From: CBDDBH01 sp965225625
GTDB taxonomy: Bacteria > Pseudomonadota > Gammaproteobacteria > JADZEE01
NCBI GenBank assembly: GCA_965225625.1
Contig: CBDDBH010000021.1
Location: 62,001-126,000 of the forward strand
Reading direction: 5' to 3'
Length of the DNA stretch: 64,000 nt
Every line of letters starts with the position of its first letter. Position 1 is the first letter of the stretch. The notes beneath the pieces are model-generated. The model ran no database searches and was not told the DNA's origin. It saw only the letters and a list, made by a program, of their open reading frames with translations. This document shows positions 1 through 12,000 of the stretch, piece by piece. Position numbers and translations under genes: made by a program.

Positions 1-25
1 GCGCAATACAGGACATGGGGAAGCC

Positions 26-2044
26 ATGGAAACCCGCGTATTAACCATGATGTTAACCGACATCATGGGGTTCACCGAACGCACTTCAGCCTCGAGCCGG
101 GTAGCGCTTGGGCAGCTGTTGGATGAGCACGAGCGGATCCTCTATCCGGTGTTCCGCCACTACGACGGTACCTTGATAAAAACGATTGGCGATGCATTGT
201 TGATCACCTTCGAATCGCCAACCAATGCTGTGTTGTGCGGTCTGGCCATGCAGGAAAGCCTGCGGGCAAGCAATGAAGGCAAGCCTGAAGATAGTCACCT
301 CAATATTCGGGTCGCGATCAACTCTGGCGAGGTTCAGATCCGGGATGGAGATGTGTTTGGCGAAGCGGTCAATATCACGGCGCGGATCGAAGGCATTACC
401 GACGTAGGCGAGATTTTCTTTACCGAGTCCGTATATCTGGCCATGAACAAAGCCGAGGTGCCCTCCAGCGAAGTCGGCCAAAAACGGCTAAAGGGCCTGC
501 CGGAAGCCATCAAAGTCTATAAGGTCATTCAAGATCCACACTCGGAGCAATTTCGACATCTGCAGGAAGAGATCCGCGGCCTCAAGCTCGATGAAACCGC
601 AGCACCGGCTTTTTCACGCAAACAAAGTGTCGGGCAGCAGCCAGACCCCGAGGTAACTTCACCGGAGCCGGGTCCGGTCAAATCCAGAGCGCGCCGGCCA
701 GTCGCCGTGTACGCCGGCATAGGCGCAGCGTTGATCGTTGTGATAGCTATCGGTTTCTATGTTTTGCGGGATCCTCTGCAGTCACAGTTAGCCCAGTTTG
801 ACGATGCCATTGCAGCTAACGATTACGCTCGCGCAACCGCCGTCGTCGAGCATTTTCTTGCGAACCACCCGGGGGACGCGCAAACACATGCATCAGTCGT
901 AACCCTGGTCGCGGCCGAGGTCGACGATCTGTTTTCTCGGCAGGAATTTACCAAGGCGCAGCGGATCATTGACACTGCGGAGGAGAAATATAAACCGCGG
1001 AAATTTGACGGCCTTCGCAAGAAGATCTTGTTGGCCTTGGGCGAATCGCGTGCCCGCAATTGGAAATATCGGGATGTCTCGCCCGTCTACACTGAATTGC
1101 TGGAGCGCTACGTCGATGACATCGAGGTCTTACGCGCGATCATGCAGGTGATGGGCGCGCAGGCTCCGGACGGGCCGACACGACATGCGCATCTGGCCGC
1201 CATCGCCGCCATCAAGAACGACAGCTTCCCAATGGATCAACAGGTTGCCGAGTTAACGTTCGATTATCTCGCCAGGGAAGGTATCGACACGTTTTCCAAC
1301 GACGCAGAAAAGATCCGGGATCTACTACGCGAACGAGATGAGGACATAGAAAGCCTCGCGCGAGCCGAACTGCAGAAAGACGCGTGCATGTACCACGTCC
1401 ATCCGTATCTGATACTCGAGAAAATGGGGCGCCTCACCGCTGACAACCGCTTGGGATTCGGCTTCCTGGTGCTGCACGATCGATGTCGTGGCGCCCCCAA
1501 CATCGAACGTTTAATAGACGAAGCCGTTCGATACGTTGGCGACAACGCGAGCGGACCCGACTGGTCGGCGATGAAACGGGCCGCAGGTATTAAGCCGATC
1601 GAAAACGTTGAGTGGATCAACAGCGGTGGGTTTTATGCAGGGTCCGCAGCGACGGCGTTGATAAAAGGCTTCCTGCCTGAGATCGAAACCGCCCTGAATA
1701 CGGCTATCCAGGGTCGTACCAATACCGATTCGGATCGTGATTTCGCCCGAACCAACGCGTGGCAAATGCTGCGCGCTGCGAACGCCTCGACGTCGATCGA
1801 CGAGTGGGAGTTTCATGAATACACGTTGCTGAACTACGGTGGTAGTTTCATGCCAGACATTGTCCAACAGGGCATCGAATTCTTTGCCTCCCAAGCAGAC
1901 ACAGATCGCGCGCGGCGGGTGCTTGAGGATGCCCGAGCGCACTTCGCGATTGTGCGGGCGGCGGAGCTAACACAGGGTGAAGGAGAAATCGAGAGCTACG
2001 TGAAGCAATATATTGAAATGCTTGAGGCGATTTTGGAAAACTGA
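26..2044 (+). CDS. Membrane class III adenylate/guanylate cyclase with C-terminal helical-repeat region
   Basis: The N-terminal ~170 residues form a class III nucleotide cyclase catalytic domain that makes cAMP (or cGMP). The metal aspartates are visible at about D12 (TDIMGF) and D56 (IKTIGD). K52, just before the second aspartate, is the position that usually selects ATP. The GEAVNITARIEG block near 112-123 carries the transition-state Asn and Arg. A linker leads to a single membrane helix at about 226-247. The remaining ~420 residues look like a TPR-like helical solenoid without a recognisable catalytic motif. The catalytic domain therefore precedes the membrane segment and the solenoid is on the other side, an arrangement suggesting an envelope sensor. 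GGGGAAG lies just upstream of the ATG. Cyclase activity is well supported; nucleotide choice and solenoid ligand are inference. Confidence 0.85.
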   Translation: METRVLTMMLTDIMGFTERTSASSRVALGQLLDEHERILYPVFRHYDGTLIKTIGDALLITFESPTNAVLCGLAMQESLRASNEGKPEDSHLNIRVAINSGEVQIRDGDVFGEAVNITARIEGITDVGEIFFTESVYLAMNKAEVPSSEVGQKRLKGLPEAIKVYKVIQDPHSEQFRHLQEEIRGLKLDETAAPAFSRKQSVGQQPDPEVTSPEPGPVKSRARRPVAVYAGIGAALIVVIAIGFYVLRDPLQSQLAQFDDAIAANDYARATAVVEHFLANHPGDAQTHASVVTLVAAEVDDLFSRQEFTKAQRIIDTAEEKYKPRKFDGLRKKILLALGESRARNWKYRDVSPVYTELLERYVDDIEVLRAIMQVMGAQAPDGPTRHAHLAAIAAIKNDSFPMDQQVAELTFDYLAREGIDTFSNDAEKIRDLLRERDEDIESLARAELQKDACMYHVHPYLILEKMGRLTADNRLGFGFLVLHDRCRGAPNIERLIDEAVRYVGDNASGPDWSAMKRAAGIKPIENVEWINSGGFYAGSAATALIKGFLPEIETALNTAIQGRTNTDSDRDFARTNAWQMLRAANASTSIDEWEFHEYTLLNYGGSFMPDIVQQGIEFFASQADTDRARRVLEDARAHFAIVRAAELTQGEGEIESYVKQYIEMLEAILEN

Positions 2045-2087
2045 GGCGTACTCAATCGGTGTTGGCTCCATTGTCGCTGTTGAAATC

Positions 2088-2777
2088 CTATTCCTGTCGG
2101 CCAAGCCCTCGAGCGAATTCCGTCACTGATGCTAGCTGATATTTGTTAAGTCGCAATCCGGGGCGACGTTTGCCCGCATAGTCGACTGCGTCCTCGACGT
2201 TCTTGCATTCATCACTGAGCAATAGCACAGCCACGGCAAGCGTGCCGGTGCGCCCATGACCATTGGCGCAATGTATATAGACATCACCGCTCGCAGCCAA
2301 GACATTCCGGGCCGCATCTGTCAGAGCGTCAGACAAAAGTGGCCTTGCGTCGAGCGTCGGGTAGCACCGGTAAATTTTTCCGTCACGAATGTCGGCGGGT
2401 TCCGGAAATTCTGACGTCAAATCGAAGACCGCCTCTACATCTTTGGGGAACTCGTAGGCAAGCAAGCGACGGCCGATTTTTATGCCGGGACACAGTTCCT
2501 GGTACGGCGCTGCGCGAGTGCAAAGCCGCCAAACATGCCACAGCAACCACGTGTACACGAGATAGGGAAGCAGGACGACCACTGACAGCGCGCCCAAGGA
2601 GCCATCAGCGTGTTTGCCGAAAACTGCCGGGCCCAAACCACCGTATGCCAACCCAACCAGGCCAAAACTGATTCCAGGCCAAATAAGCAAAAGCGCCCAA
2701 CCGTTCAGCATAAGCGCGTTGTACACACAAACAGCGGTGACGCACCAGAACACAACCAGGTACTTCATAGTCAACAA
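2088..2777 (-). CDS. Membrane-anchored dual-specificity/tyrosine phosphatase-like protein
   Basis: The C-terminal half carries the protein tyrosine phosphatase P-loop HCANGHGRTG, which fits the family's HCx5R(S/T) signature. The nucleophilic cysteine is near residue 170 and the arginine six residues later. The N-terminal ~95 residues contain about three hydrophobic helices, so the phosphatase domain is probably tethered to the inner membrane with its active site in the cytoplasm. The ATG lies in a short gap after the neighbouring oxygenase gene, which has the same orientation. A general-acid aspartate upstream of the P-loop is plausible but I cannot assign it. The substrate, protein or phospholipid, is unknown; phosphatidylglycerophosphate-phosphatase-like activity is an alternative. 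Confidence 0.75.
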   Translation of the reverse strand: MLTMKYLVVFWCVTAVCVYNALMLNGWALLLIWPGISFGLVGLAYGGLGPAVFGKHADGSLGALSVVVLLPYLVYTWLLWHVWRLCTRAAPYQELCPGIKIGRRLLAYEFPKDVEAVFDLTSEFPEPADIRDGKIYRCYPTLDARPLLSDALTDAARNVLAASGDVYIHCANGHGRTGTLAVAVLLLSDECKNVEDAVDYAGKRRPGLRLNKYQLASVTEFARGLGRQE

Positions 2778-2801
2778 TCGCGCATCGGTTTAGCCAATGC
2801 G

Positions 2802-3665
2802 CTATTTTTGCTTTGCGGTCACGTCGGCCACGCGCTGGCCATAGATATTGATACTCGATTCGTCGGAAGCGCGCTGTCCTGGGGACTTCTCAAAAGTCAT
2901 GATGCATTGCAGCCGGTCTATATCACCTATAACCGGAGCTACCCGGTGCAGCGAGAAGCCTCCGCGAAACAGTGCAAGCGTCCCAGCTTGCAGGGTGACC
3001 CGACGCACGCCCTCATCACTGCCTTGCAAAACTGCCTGGACGCCGCGGTAATTCTCGTCCCACGGGTCGCGAATATTGGGTACGAACTCGAACTCACCAC
3101 CGGCCTCAGGCGGTTGGATCATCAATGTAATGGTGAATTCGTTCTCATCGAAGTGCCAGCCCATCCCCATATCACTGGAATTCTCGCGTAGCACCATGAT
3201 GTTCAAGGCCTGAAAGGGATCACCGAACGGATACAGGGCTTGCTTCTCAAACACCCGCGCGAAGAAATCAGCCAACGGCTGCCATAGATAAATGCGTTTA
3301 AGTAACGAATCATCGGAGAATTGATCGTAGGCCACGACGCCCTCTTTAACCTCGTAGAACAAGCGGCGTGGATGGTCCGCCGGATAGCGGGGATCATCGG
3401 CCCGGCGGTAACAGTTCAATCCACCTTTTTCATAAAAGAATGCTTGCTTGGCGAGTGCTTTGCCCTCCGCTTGCAGGGGGCCCATAGCCTGCGGCTTGAT
3501 AAATGCTGGGAGCACACAGGAGTTCGATTCGGCGAGTTTCCCCTTGCACTCGTTGATGAATGCGGATGCCCGCGGAGTCGTCAGATTGTCGATAGGGTAT
3601 TTGTCCAGATCCACCCGATCGGCGACTTCTCCGGAGTCGATTTTCGATTCGTTAACGACGGCCAT
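2802..3665 (-). CDS. 2-oxoglutarate/Fe(II)-dependent oxygenase family protein
   Basis: The protein has 287 residues. The Fe(II) facial triad of the 2OG oxygenase fold is visible: H171 and D173 in GWHFDENEF, distal H240 in SLHRVAPV, and R251 in a position suited to bind the 2-oxoglutarate carboxylate. The family couples 2-oxoglutarate decarboxylation to hydroxylation of a substrate in the cytoplasm. There is no signal peptide. The gene is followed on the same strand by the phosphatase-like gene, about 25 bp away, so they may be co-transcribed. The substrate is not apparent; some relatives act on free amino acids or small hydroxylated metabolites. Confidence 0.75.
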   Translation of the reverse strand: MAVVNESKIDSGEVADRVDLDKYPIDNLTTPRASAFINECKGKLAESNSCVLPAFIKPQAMGPLQAEGKALAKQAFFYEKGGLNCYRRADDPRYPADHPRRLFYEVKEGVVAYDQFSDDSLLKRIYLWQPLADFFARVFEKQALYPFGDPFQALNIMVLRENSSDMGMGWHFDENEFTITLMIQPPEAGGEFEFVPNIRDPWDENYRGVQAVLQGSDEGVRRVTLQAGTLALFRGGFSLHRVAPVIGDIDRLQCIMTFEKSPGQRASDESSINIYGQRVADVTAKQK

Positions 3666-3802
3666 GGCTTTCTTCGAGCTTGTGGTTGACGACGGTTGAA
3701 GGTTGGCGTGGAATGAGTCGGTCGTAAGCTAATAGTTTCGGCAAACGTAATTTCACTATGGGCGAATTAACTAGCAAGATCAATTACAAAGAGGGTAGAT
3801 AG

Positions 3803-4909
3803 GTGACAACAAGAATAAAACAGCCGCTGCTATTGTGTGGAAGTTTGGCCGGTGACACCGCTAGAGAAGTTATGCAAATGTGGGGAGGCGCGTTGGGCGA
3901 TCGAATTGCCGCGCTGCCCGATGGTGAGGTGGGATATCGCGCCCAGTGGACAGAGTACTTGTCGCACGGTGTCTTTGACGGCCACCCTGCGTTGGAAACG
4001 GTAGACCGACCGCCGCCATACGACCCGGACGATCCAGACGACTGGCGTGGCCCGGACCGTGACTGGGTAGGGCTGGACTATTCGAAAGGTGAGTGGAAAT
4101 TCCGGATTAAGGAGGACGCGCAGGACATTCGCTTCGAAACACTCGGCTATGCAGAAGAGGCGATAAAGTCGTACGCCGAATTCAAGCGTTTGCGCGATGC
4201 AGGCGAAGTCGCGGCAGGCGTGCGTTTTCAAGTTTGTATACCGACTCATGACAGTGGACTGCGCTGGTTTCTGACGAATGCGCCAGACCTTGAGCAACTA
4301 TGGCCACCGTACACAGACGTCGTTAAGCGAGAGCTGGAAGCAATTTGCGCTGCGATCCCGACGCAGGATATGCTCATTCAGTGGGACGTCTGTTGCGAGA
4401 TCCTTGCCTACGACCCGAACGGACGTACATGGTTTCCCTGGGAACCGCACGGCGAACCATTGGCTCGCTACGCCGAGTCGATCGCGGCCTTATCACCACT
4501 CGTGCCTGAGGAAGCCTTGCTTGGCGTGCATTTGTGTTATGGCAGTTTCGTCAACCAGCACCTCGTTGAGCCAGAGGATCTCCGTTGCGCCGTAAATATG
4601 GCAAACATCTCCGTGCAGCACGCAGGCCGGCGGATCGATTTTGTGCATATGCCGGTGCCCGTTGACCGCAGCGATGACGCGTACTTCGCCCCGCTCGCGG
4701 ATCTCGACATCGGTGAGAGCAAGCTGTATCTGGGCCTGCTGCATGCGGAAGACGGAGTGGAAGGCGCCTCGCGTCGGCTCGATGCCGCCGGCCACTTCGT
4801 GCAGGGGTTTGGCGCCGCCACCGAGTGTGGCGTCGGTCGCAACCCACGCGAGGAAATCCCCACGTTAATCGACATTCATTGCAAAGTCGGCGATGCGCTG
4901 ACATCTTGA
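3803..4909 (+). CDS. MetE/UROD-like barrel protein
   Basis: This 368-residue protein resembles the C-terminal barrel of cobalamin-independent methionine synthase. HLCYG near residue 248, a strand ending in FVHMPVP, the KLYLGLLHAEDG block and ATECGVGR near the C terminus correspond to the MetE zinc-ligand and substrate-loop order (H, then C). It lacks the MetE N-terminal barrel, so it is unlikely to be a full methionine synthase; related short proteins act as methyl transfer or C-S/C-C cleaving enzymes. It starts at GTG, with an AGGGTAG-like ribosome site just upstream. The next gene, a CurA-type reductase, follows after 43 bp and may be co-transcribed. The exact reaction is unknown. Confidence 0.6.
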   Translation: MTTRIKQPLLLCGSLAGDTAREVMQMWGGALGDRIAALPDGEVGYRAQWTEYLSHGVFDGHPALETVDRPPPYDPDDPDDWRGPDRDWVGLDYSKGEWKFRIKEDAQDIRFETLGYAEEAIKSYAEFKRLRDAGEVAAGVRFQVCIPTHDSGLRWFLTNAPDLEQLWPPYTDVVKRELEAICAAIPTQDMLIQWDVCCEILAYDPNGRTWFPWEPHGEPLARYAESIAALSPLVPEEALLGVHLCYGSFVNQHLVEPEDLRCAVNMANISVQHAGRRIDFVHMPVPVDRSDDAYFAPLADLDIGESKLYLGLLHAEDGVEGASRRLDAAGHFVQGFGAATECGVGRNPREEIPTLIDIHCKVGDALTS

Positions 4910-4952
4910 TCCAGTTGCGGATGATTTGATCGTTACCCGGAGGAACTGAGCC

Positions 4953-5978
4953 ATGAGTGCAGCAATGAATCGCAAAATAACGCTAGCCGCATGGCCCGTC
5001 GGCGTTCCGGCAGAATCGGATTTCAAGCTTGTTGAAGAACCTGTTCCCGAACCCGGACCGGGGCAGATGCTTTGTCGGACCGTGTATCTGTCACTGGATC
5101 CCTATATGCGTGGTCGCATGACCCAAGGAAAATCCTACGCGGCATCACTGCAGATCGGCGACGTAATAGTCGGTGAAACCGTAAGCGAAGTCGTAAGTTC
5201 GAACCTGGATGGTTTCGAGCCCGGCGACCTCGTCCTGACATTCACTGGTTGGCAGGATTACGCAGTCTCGGATGGTCGCGAGGTGCGCAAGATCGACCCG
5301 AGTCATGCACCGATATCCACGGCGCTTGGTGTGTTGGGCATGCCTGGCATGACCGCGTACACCGGACTCTCCGAGATAGGCAAGCCGCAACCCGGGGAGA
5401 CCGTCGTTGTGTCTGCGGCCGCCGGTGCTGTGGGTGCCGTGGTGGGACAAATCGCGCAGATCCAAGGTGCACGGACGATAGGTATTGCCGGCGGCGCCGA
5501 TAAATGCGCGTATGTCGTCGATGAACTCGGTTTCGACGCCGGCATCGACTACAAGAGTGACAACTTCGCTGACGCCCTGAACAATGCCTGCCCTGACGGC
5601 GTCGATGTTTATTGGGAAAATGTTGGCGGTAAAGTCACGAAGACTGTCTGGCCGCTGCTAAATCCGTTCTCGCGAGTCCCGGTATGCGGCCTAATCTCAT
5701 TCTACAATTTGACCGAATTACCCACTGGGCCGGACCCGACGCCGGCGCTGATGCGCTCGGTGCTGGTCAACCGGATTAACATCCGGGGTTTCATCGTCAC
5801 CGATTTTGCTGACCAGCAAGCGGAGTTTCTTGAGCATGTTGCCGCGTGGATTGCCGACGGACGCTTAAAGTATCGCGAGGATATCGTCGACGGTTTGGAA
5901 AACGCTGTGACCGCATTTCAGGGACTCATGCAAGGCAAGAACTTCGGCAAATTATTGGTAAAGGTCAGCGGCGACTGA
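4953..5978 (+). CDS. NADPH-dependent CurA/PTGR-type enone reductase
   Basis: A zinc-free medium-chain dehydrogenase/reductase of 341 residues. The N-terminal catalytic domain has the LSLDPYMRGRM signature typical of the prostaglandin/leukotriene reductase and CurA group. The Rossmann domain follows, with the AAAGAVGAVVGQIAQ nucleotide-binding turn near residues 150-165 and YWENVGG downstream. The family reduces alpha,beta-unsaturated ketones and aldehydes with NADPH in the cytoplasm. Length is normal and no domain is missing. AGGAAC precedes the ATG. The upstream MetE-like gene is close and co-oriented, but a shared pathway is only a guess. Confidence 0.85.
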   Translation: MSAAMNRKITLAAWPVGVPAESDFKLVEEPVPEPGPGQMLCRTVYLSLDPYMRGRMTQGKSYAASLQIGDVIVGETVSEVVSSNLDGFEPGDLVLTFTGWQDYAVSDGREVRKIDPSHAPISTALGVLGMPGMTAYTGLSEIGKPQPGETVVVSAAAGAVGAVVGQIAQIQGARTIGIAGGADKCAYVVDELGFDAGIDYKSDNFADALNNACPDGVDVYWENVGGKVTKTVWPLLNPFSRVPVCGLISFYNLTELPTGPDPTPALMRSVLVNRINIRGFIVTDFADQQAEFLEHVAAWIADGRLKYREDIVDGLENAVTAFQGLMQGKNFGKLLVKVSGD

Positions 5979-6002
5979 ACGCAGGACGCAGCCCACGTCT
6001 AG

Positions 6003-9000
6003 TCAGTCATCGTCGAGGATCAGAAACTTTATTATTTCGATCAGAGCTGGCACGGAGACTCCGGCGCCTACTCTGGTTACCTCGGCGTCGGTGTTGTCCG
6101 CCACATTGGGCTCCGCCGTATTAGCTGCAACACTTACCGTATTTAGCAGCGTTGTGTCCTGCATCGGAGCCGTGACCGTAGCGGTGATGTCGGGCGCAGC
6201 GCCGGGTGCCAGACTGTCCCGGGCGCAACTCAACGTCCCTGCACTCTCACTGCAACTCCAGCCCATGCCGGTTGCACTAACGAAGGTCACATCGGCAGGC
6301 AATGTGTCGGTCACCACCACATTGGCCGCACTGCTCGGTCCCGCATTGGTCACGCTCAACGTGTAGTCGAACGTTGCACCGACGGCCACAGGATCTATCG
6401 AGTCCGTCGTGCTAGCCATCAAGTCTGCAAAGACTGTCACGACCGTCGACTCGGTCGCTGTATTGTCTGTCGTATTGGGATCGGGCGTGTCAGCGGCCAC
6501 GGTAACGGTATTGCTCAAGGTCGTGCCCTGAGTCGGGGCTGTGACCGTAGCGGTGATGACGGGTGCGGCGCCGACGGCAAGGCTTGAGCGAGTGCAACTC
6601 AGCGTTCCGGCACTCTCACTACAACTCCAGCCAGTGCCATTTGCACTGACGAAGGTCACTTCTGCGGGTAGCGTATCGGCCACTACGACATTGGCCGCAC
6701 TGCTTGGTCCGGCATTGGTCACACTCAGGGTGTAGTCGAAGGTCGTTCCTGCGGCCACCGGATCTAACGAATCCAGCTTAATCACCGCCAGATCCGCCAA
6801 AGCACTCACCACCGTCGACTCCGTGGCCGTGTTGTCCGATGCATTCGGATCAGCGGTGTCGGCGGCAACAGTTACGGTATTGCTTAAGCTTGTACCCTGC
6901 GCCGTGACTGTAGCGGTGATGACGGGTGCGGCGCCGACGGCAAGGCTTGAGCGAGTGCAGCTCACGGTTCCGGCACTCTCACTACAACTCCAGCCCGTGC
7001 CGCTCGCACTGACAAACGTCACATCCGCGGGCAACGTATCGGCCACTACGACATTGGCTGCACTACTCGGACCTGCATTGGTCACACTCAGGGTGTAGTC
7101 AAACGTCGTTCCTGCGGCCACCGGATCTAACGAATCCACCTTCGTCACCGCCAGATCCGCCAATGCACTCACCACCGTCGACTCGGTCGCTGTGTTGTTC
7201 ACTGCATTCGGATCTGCAGTGTCGGAGGAAACACCAACGGTATTGCTTAAGCTTGTACCCTGCGCCGGGGCCGTGACCGTAGCGGTGATGACCGGTGCGG
7301 CGCCGACGGCGAGGATTGAGCGAGTGCAACTCAGCGTTCCAGCACTCTCACTACAACTCCAGCCAGTGCCGCTCGCACTGACAAACGTCACATCCGCGGG
7401 CAACGTATCGGCCACTACGACATTGGCTGCACTGCTTGGTCCGGCATTGGTCACACTCAGGGTGTAGTCAAACGTCGTTCCTGCGGCCACCGGATCTAAC
7501 GAATCCACCTTAGTCACCGCCAGATCCGCCAATGCACTCACCACCGTCGACTCGGTGGCTGTGTTGTTCACTGCATTCGGATCTGCGATGTTGGAGGAAA
7601 CACCAACGGTATTACTCAAGCTTGTACCCTGCGCCGGGGCCGTGACCGTAGCGGTGATGACCGGTGCGGCGCCGACGGCGAGGCTTGAGCGGGTGCAACT
7701 CAGCGTTCCGGCGCTCTCACTACAACTCCAGCCCGTGCCGGTCGCGCTGACGAAGGTCACTTCTGCGGGTAGCGTGTCGATCACTACGACATTGGCTGCA
7801 CTATTCGGACCTGCATTGGTCACACTCAGGGTGTAGTCGAAGGTCGTTCCTGAGGCCACCGGATCTAACGAATCCACCTTAGTCACCGCCAGATCCGCCA
7901 ATGCACTTACCACCGTCGACTCGGTCGCTGTGTTGTCCGATGCATTCGGATCTGTGGTGTCGGCCGCGACACTCACACTGTTACTCAAGGTCGTGGATTG
8001 TACCGGAGCCGTGACCGTAGCCGTGATGACAGGTGCGGCGCCGACGGCGAGGCTTGAGCGAGTGCAACTCACGGTTCCGGCGCTCTCACTACAACTCCAG
8101 CCCGTACCGGTCGCACTGACGAAGGTCACTTCTGCGGGAAGCGTGTCAGTCACTACGACATTGGCCGCACTGCTCGGGCCCACGTTGGTTACGCTAAGTG
8201 TGTAATCGAACGTTGCTCCAGCCGACACCGGATCTAGAGAATCCACCTTGCTCACCGACAGATCTGCCAACGCGCTTACCACGGTCGACTCCGTGGCCGT
8301 GTTGTCCGATGCATTCGGATCAGCGGTGTCGGCCGCGACACTCACACTGTTACTCAAGGTCGTGGAATGTGCCGGAGCCGTGACCGTAGCGGTGATGACA
8401 GGTGCGGCGCCGACGGCGAGGGTTGAGCGAGTGCAACTCAGCGTTCCGGCGCTCTCACTACAACTCCAGCCCGTGCCGGTCGCACTGACGAAGGTCACTT
8501 CTGCGGGCAGCGTGTCGGTCACTACGACATTGGCTGCACTACTCGGACCTGCATTGGTCACACTCAGGGTGTAGTCAAACGTTGCGCTGGCAGCAACGGG
8601 ATCGACCGAGTCCACCTTGATCATCGACAGATCTGCCAAAGCACTTACCACGGTCGACTCCGTGGCTGTGTTGTCCGTCGCATTTGGGTCGGCGGTGTCG
8701 GCGGCAACAGTTACGGTATTACTCAAGCTTGTGCCCTGAGTCGGGGCTGTGACCGTAGCGGTGATGACGGTTGCGGCGCCGACGGCAAGGCTTGAGCGAG
8801 TGCAACTCAGCGTTCCAGCACTCTCACTACAACTCCAGCCCGTGCCATTTGCACTGACGAAGGTCACTTCTGCGGGTAGCGTATCGGTCACTGCGACATT
8901 GGCTGCACTACTCGGACCTGCATTGGTCACACTCAGGGTGTAGCCAAACGTTGCGCCGGCAGCGACAGGATCTAACGAGTCCACCTTGCTCACCGACAGA

Positions 9001-12000
9001 TCCGCCAACGCGCTTACCACGGTCGACTCCGTGGCCGTGTTGTCCGATGCATTCGGATCTGCGGTGTCGGAGGAAACAGTTACGGTATTACTCAAGCTTG
9101 TGCCCTGCGCCGGGGCCGTGACCGTAGCGGTGATGACCGGTGCGGCGCCGACGGCGAGGGTTGAGCGAGTGCAACTCACGGTTCCGGCGCTCTCACTACA
9201 ACTCCAGCCCGTGCCGGTCGCACTGACGAAGGTCACTTCTGCGGGTAGCGTGTCGGTCACTGCGACATTGGCTGCACTGCTCGGACCTGCATTGGTCACA
9301 CTCAGCGTGTAGTCAAACGTTGCGCCGGCAGCGACAGGATCTGACGAGTCCACCTTGCCCACCGACAGATCCGCCAATGCACTTACCACCGTCGACTCGG
9401 TCACTGTGTTGTCCGATGCATTCGGATCAGCGGTGTCGGCCGCGACACTCACACTGTTACTCAAGGTCGTGGATTGTGCCGGAGCTGTGACCGTAGCGGT
9501 GATGACCGGTGCGGCGCCGACGGCGAGGATTGAGCGAGTGCAACTCACGGTTCCGGCACTCTCACTACAACTCCAGCCCGTGCCGGTCGCACTGACGAAG
9601 GTCAGTTCTGCGGGTAGCGTATCGGTCACCACCACATTGCCTGCACTGCTTGGTCCGGCATTGGTCACACTCAATGTGTAGTCGAAGGTCGCACCCGCTT
9701 CCACCGGATCGACCGAGTCCACCTTGCTCATCGACAGATCTGCCAACGCGCTTACCACGGTCGACTCCGTGGCCGTGTTGTCCGATGCATTCGGATCTGT
9801 GGTGTCAGCGGCAACAGTTACGGTATTACTCAAGCTTGTGCCCTGTGCCGGGGCCGTGACCGTAGCGGTGATGACAGGTGCGGCGCCGACGGCGAGGATT
9901 GAGCGAGTGCAACTCACGGTTCCAGCACTCTCACTACAACTCCAGCCAGTGCCGGTCGCGCTGACGAAGGTCACTTCTGCGGGTAGCGTGTCGGTCACCA
10001 CCACATTGGCCGCACTGCTCGGCCCTGAATTGTTCACACTCAATGTGTAGTCGAAGGTCGCACCCGCTTCCACCGGATCGACCGAGTCCACCTTGCTCAT
10101 CGACAGATCTGCCAAAGCACGTACCACGGTCGACTCGGTCGCTGTGTTGTCCGATGTATTCGGATCTGTGGTGTCGGCCGCGACACTCACACTGTTACTC
10201 AAGGTCGTGGATTGTGCCGGAGCTATGACTGTAGCCGTGATGACGGGTGCGGCGCCGACGGCGAGGATTGAGCGAGTGCAACTCACGGTTCCGGCACTCT
10301 CACTACAACTCCAGCCCGTGCCATTTGCACTGACGAAGGTCACTTCTGCGGGTAGCGTATCGGTCACCACGATATTAGACGCACTGCTCGGCCCTGAATT
10401 GTTCACACTCAATGTGTAGTCGAAGGTCGCACCCGCTTCCACCGGATCGACCGAGTCCACCTTGCTCATCGACAGATCTGCCAAAGCACTTACCACCGTC
10501 GACTCCGTGGCCGTGTTGTCCGATGTATTCGGATCTGTGGTGTCAGCGGCAACAGTTACGGTATTGCTTAAGCTTGTACCCTGCGCCGGGGCCGTGACCG
10601 TAGCCGTGATGACGGGTGCGGCGCCGACGGCGAGGGTTGAGCGAGTGCAACTCAGCGTTCCAGCACTCTCACTACAACTCCAGCCCGTGCCGGTCGCACT
10701 GACGAAGGTCACTTCTGCGGGTAGCGTGTCGGTCACTGCGACATTGGCTGCACTACTCGGACCTGCATTGGTCACACTCAGCGTGTAGTCAAACGTTGCG
10801 CCGGCAGCGACAGGATCTAACGAGTCCACCTTGCCCACCGACAAATCCGCCAATGCACTTACCACCGTCGACTCGGTCACTGTGTTGTCCGATGCATTCG
10901 GATCAGCGGTGTCGGCCGCGACACTCACGCTGTTACTCAAGGTCGTGGAATGTGCCGGGGCTGTGACCGTAGCGGTGATGACCGGTGCGGCGCCGACGGC
11001 GAGGATTGAGCGAGTGCAACTCACGGTTCCAGCACTCTCACTACAACTCCAGCCCGTGCCGGTCGCACTGACGAAGTTCACTTCTGCGGGCAGCGTGTCG
11101 GTCACTACGACATTGGCTGCACTGCTTGGTCCGGCATTGGTCACACTCAATGTGTAGTCGAAGGTCGCACCCGCTTCCACCGGATCGACCGAGTCCACCT
11201 TGCTCATCGACAGATCTGCCAACGCGCTTACCACGGTCGACTCGGTCGCTGTGTTGTTCACTGCATTCGGATCTGCGGTGTTGGAGGAAACACCAACGGT
11301 ATTACTCAAGCTTGTACCCTGCGCCGGGGCCGTGACCGTAGCGGTGATGGCGGGTGCGGCGCCGACGGCGAGGCTTGAGCGAGTGCAACTCACGGTTCCA
11401 GCACTCTCACTACAACTCCAGCCCGTGCCGGTCGCGCTGACGAAGTTCGCTTCTGCGGGTAGCGTATCGGTCACTACAACATTGGCCGCACTAGTCGGTC
11501 CTGCATTGGTCACACTCAATGTGTAGTCGAAGGTCGCACCCGCTGCCACTGGATCCACGGAGTCCAGGTTGCTCACTGACAGATCCGCCGAGGCACCGAT
11601 GATGTTCTGACTGGCCAAGTCGACGTTGATGCGAGGCATATTGGTGACCGTGGCCCCGGAGCGATTGTCATCCACTAGCGTGCCGGCGTTTGTCAAAGCC
11701 GCAAGCACCTCTGCAACAGTTGCGTCGGGTTTTGCTTGCTTCATGATGGCCCAGGCACCTGTCACGTGTGGCGCCGCCATAGAAGTGCCGTTCCAGTTCG
11801 CAGTTCCGCCGCCCGGGACGGAAGAACGTATCGAAACCCCCGGAGCAAGGAGATCCAAATTAGACGAGACATTAGAAAAGCTGGCGACGCTGTCGGAATC
11901 CGTGACCGCACCAACGCTGATAGCTGTCGAAATACATGCCGGTGCACTAATACCATCTGTGTATTGAGAATTTCCGGATGAAACGACAGTAGCGATCCCT

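Noticed and set aside
6091..11526. Many ~108-residue plus-strand frames at 369-bp spacing
   Set aside because: They are antisense shadows of the repeated DUF11 units; the minus-strand frame is continuous for 2349 codons with protease motifs.
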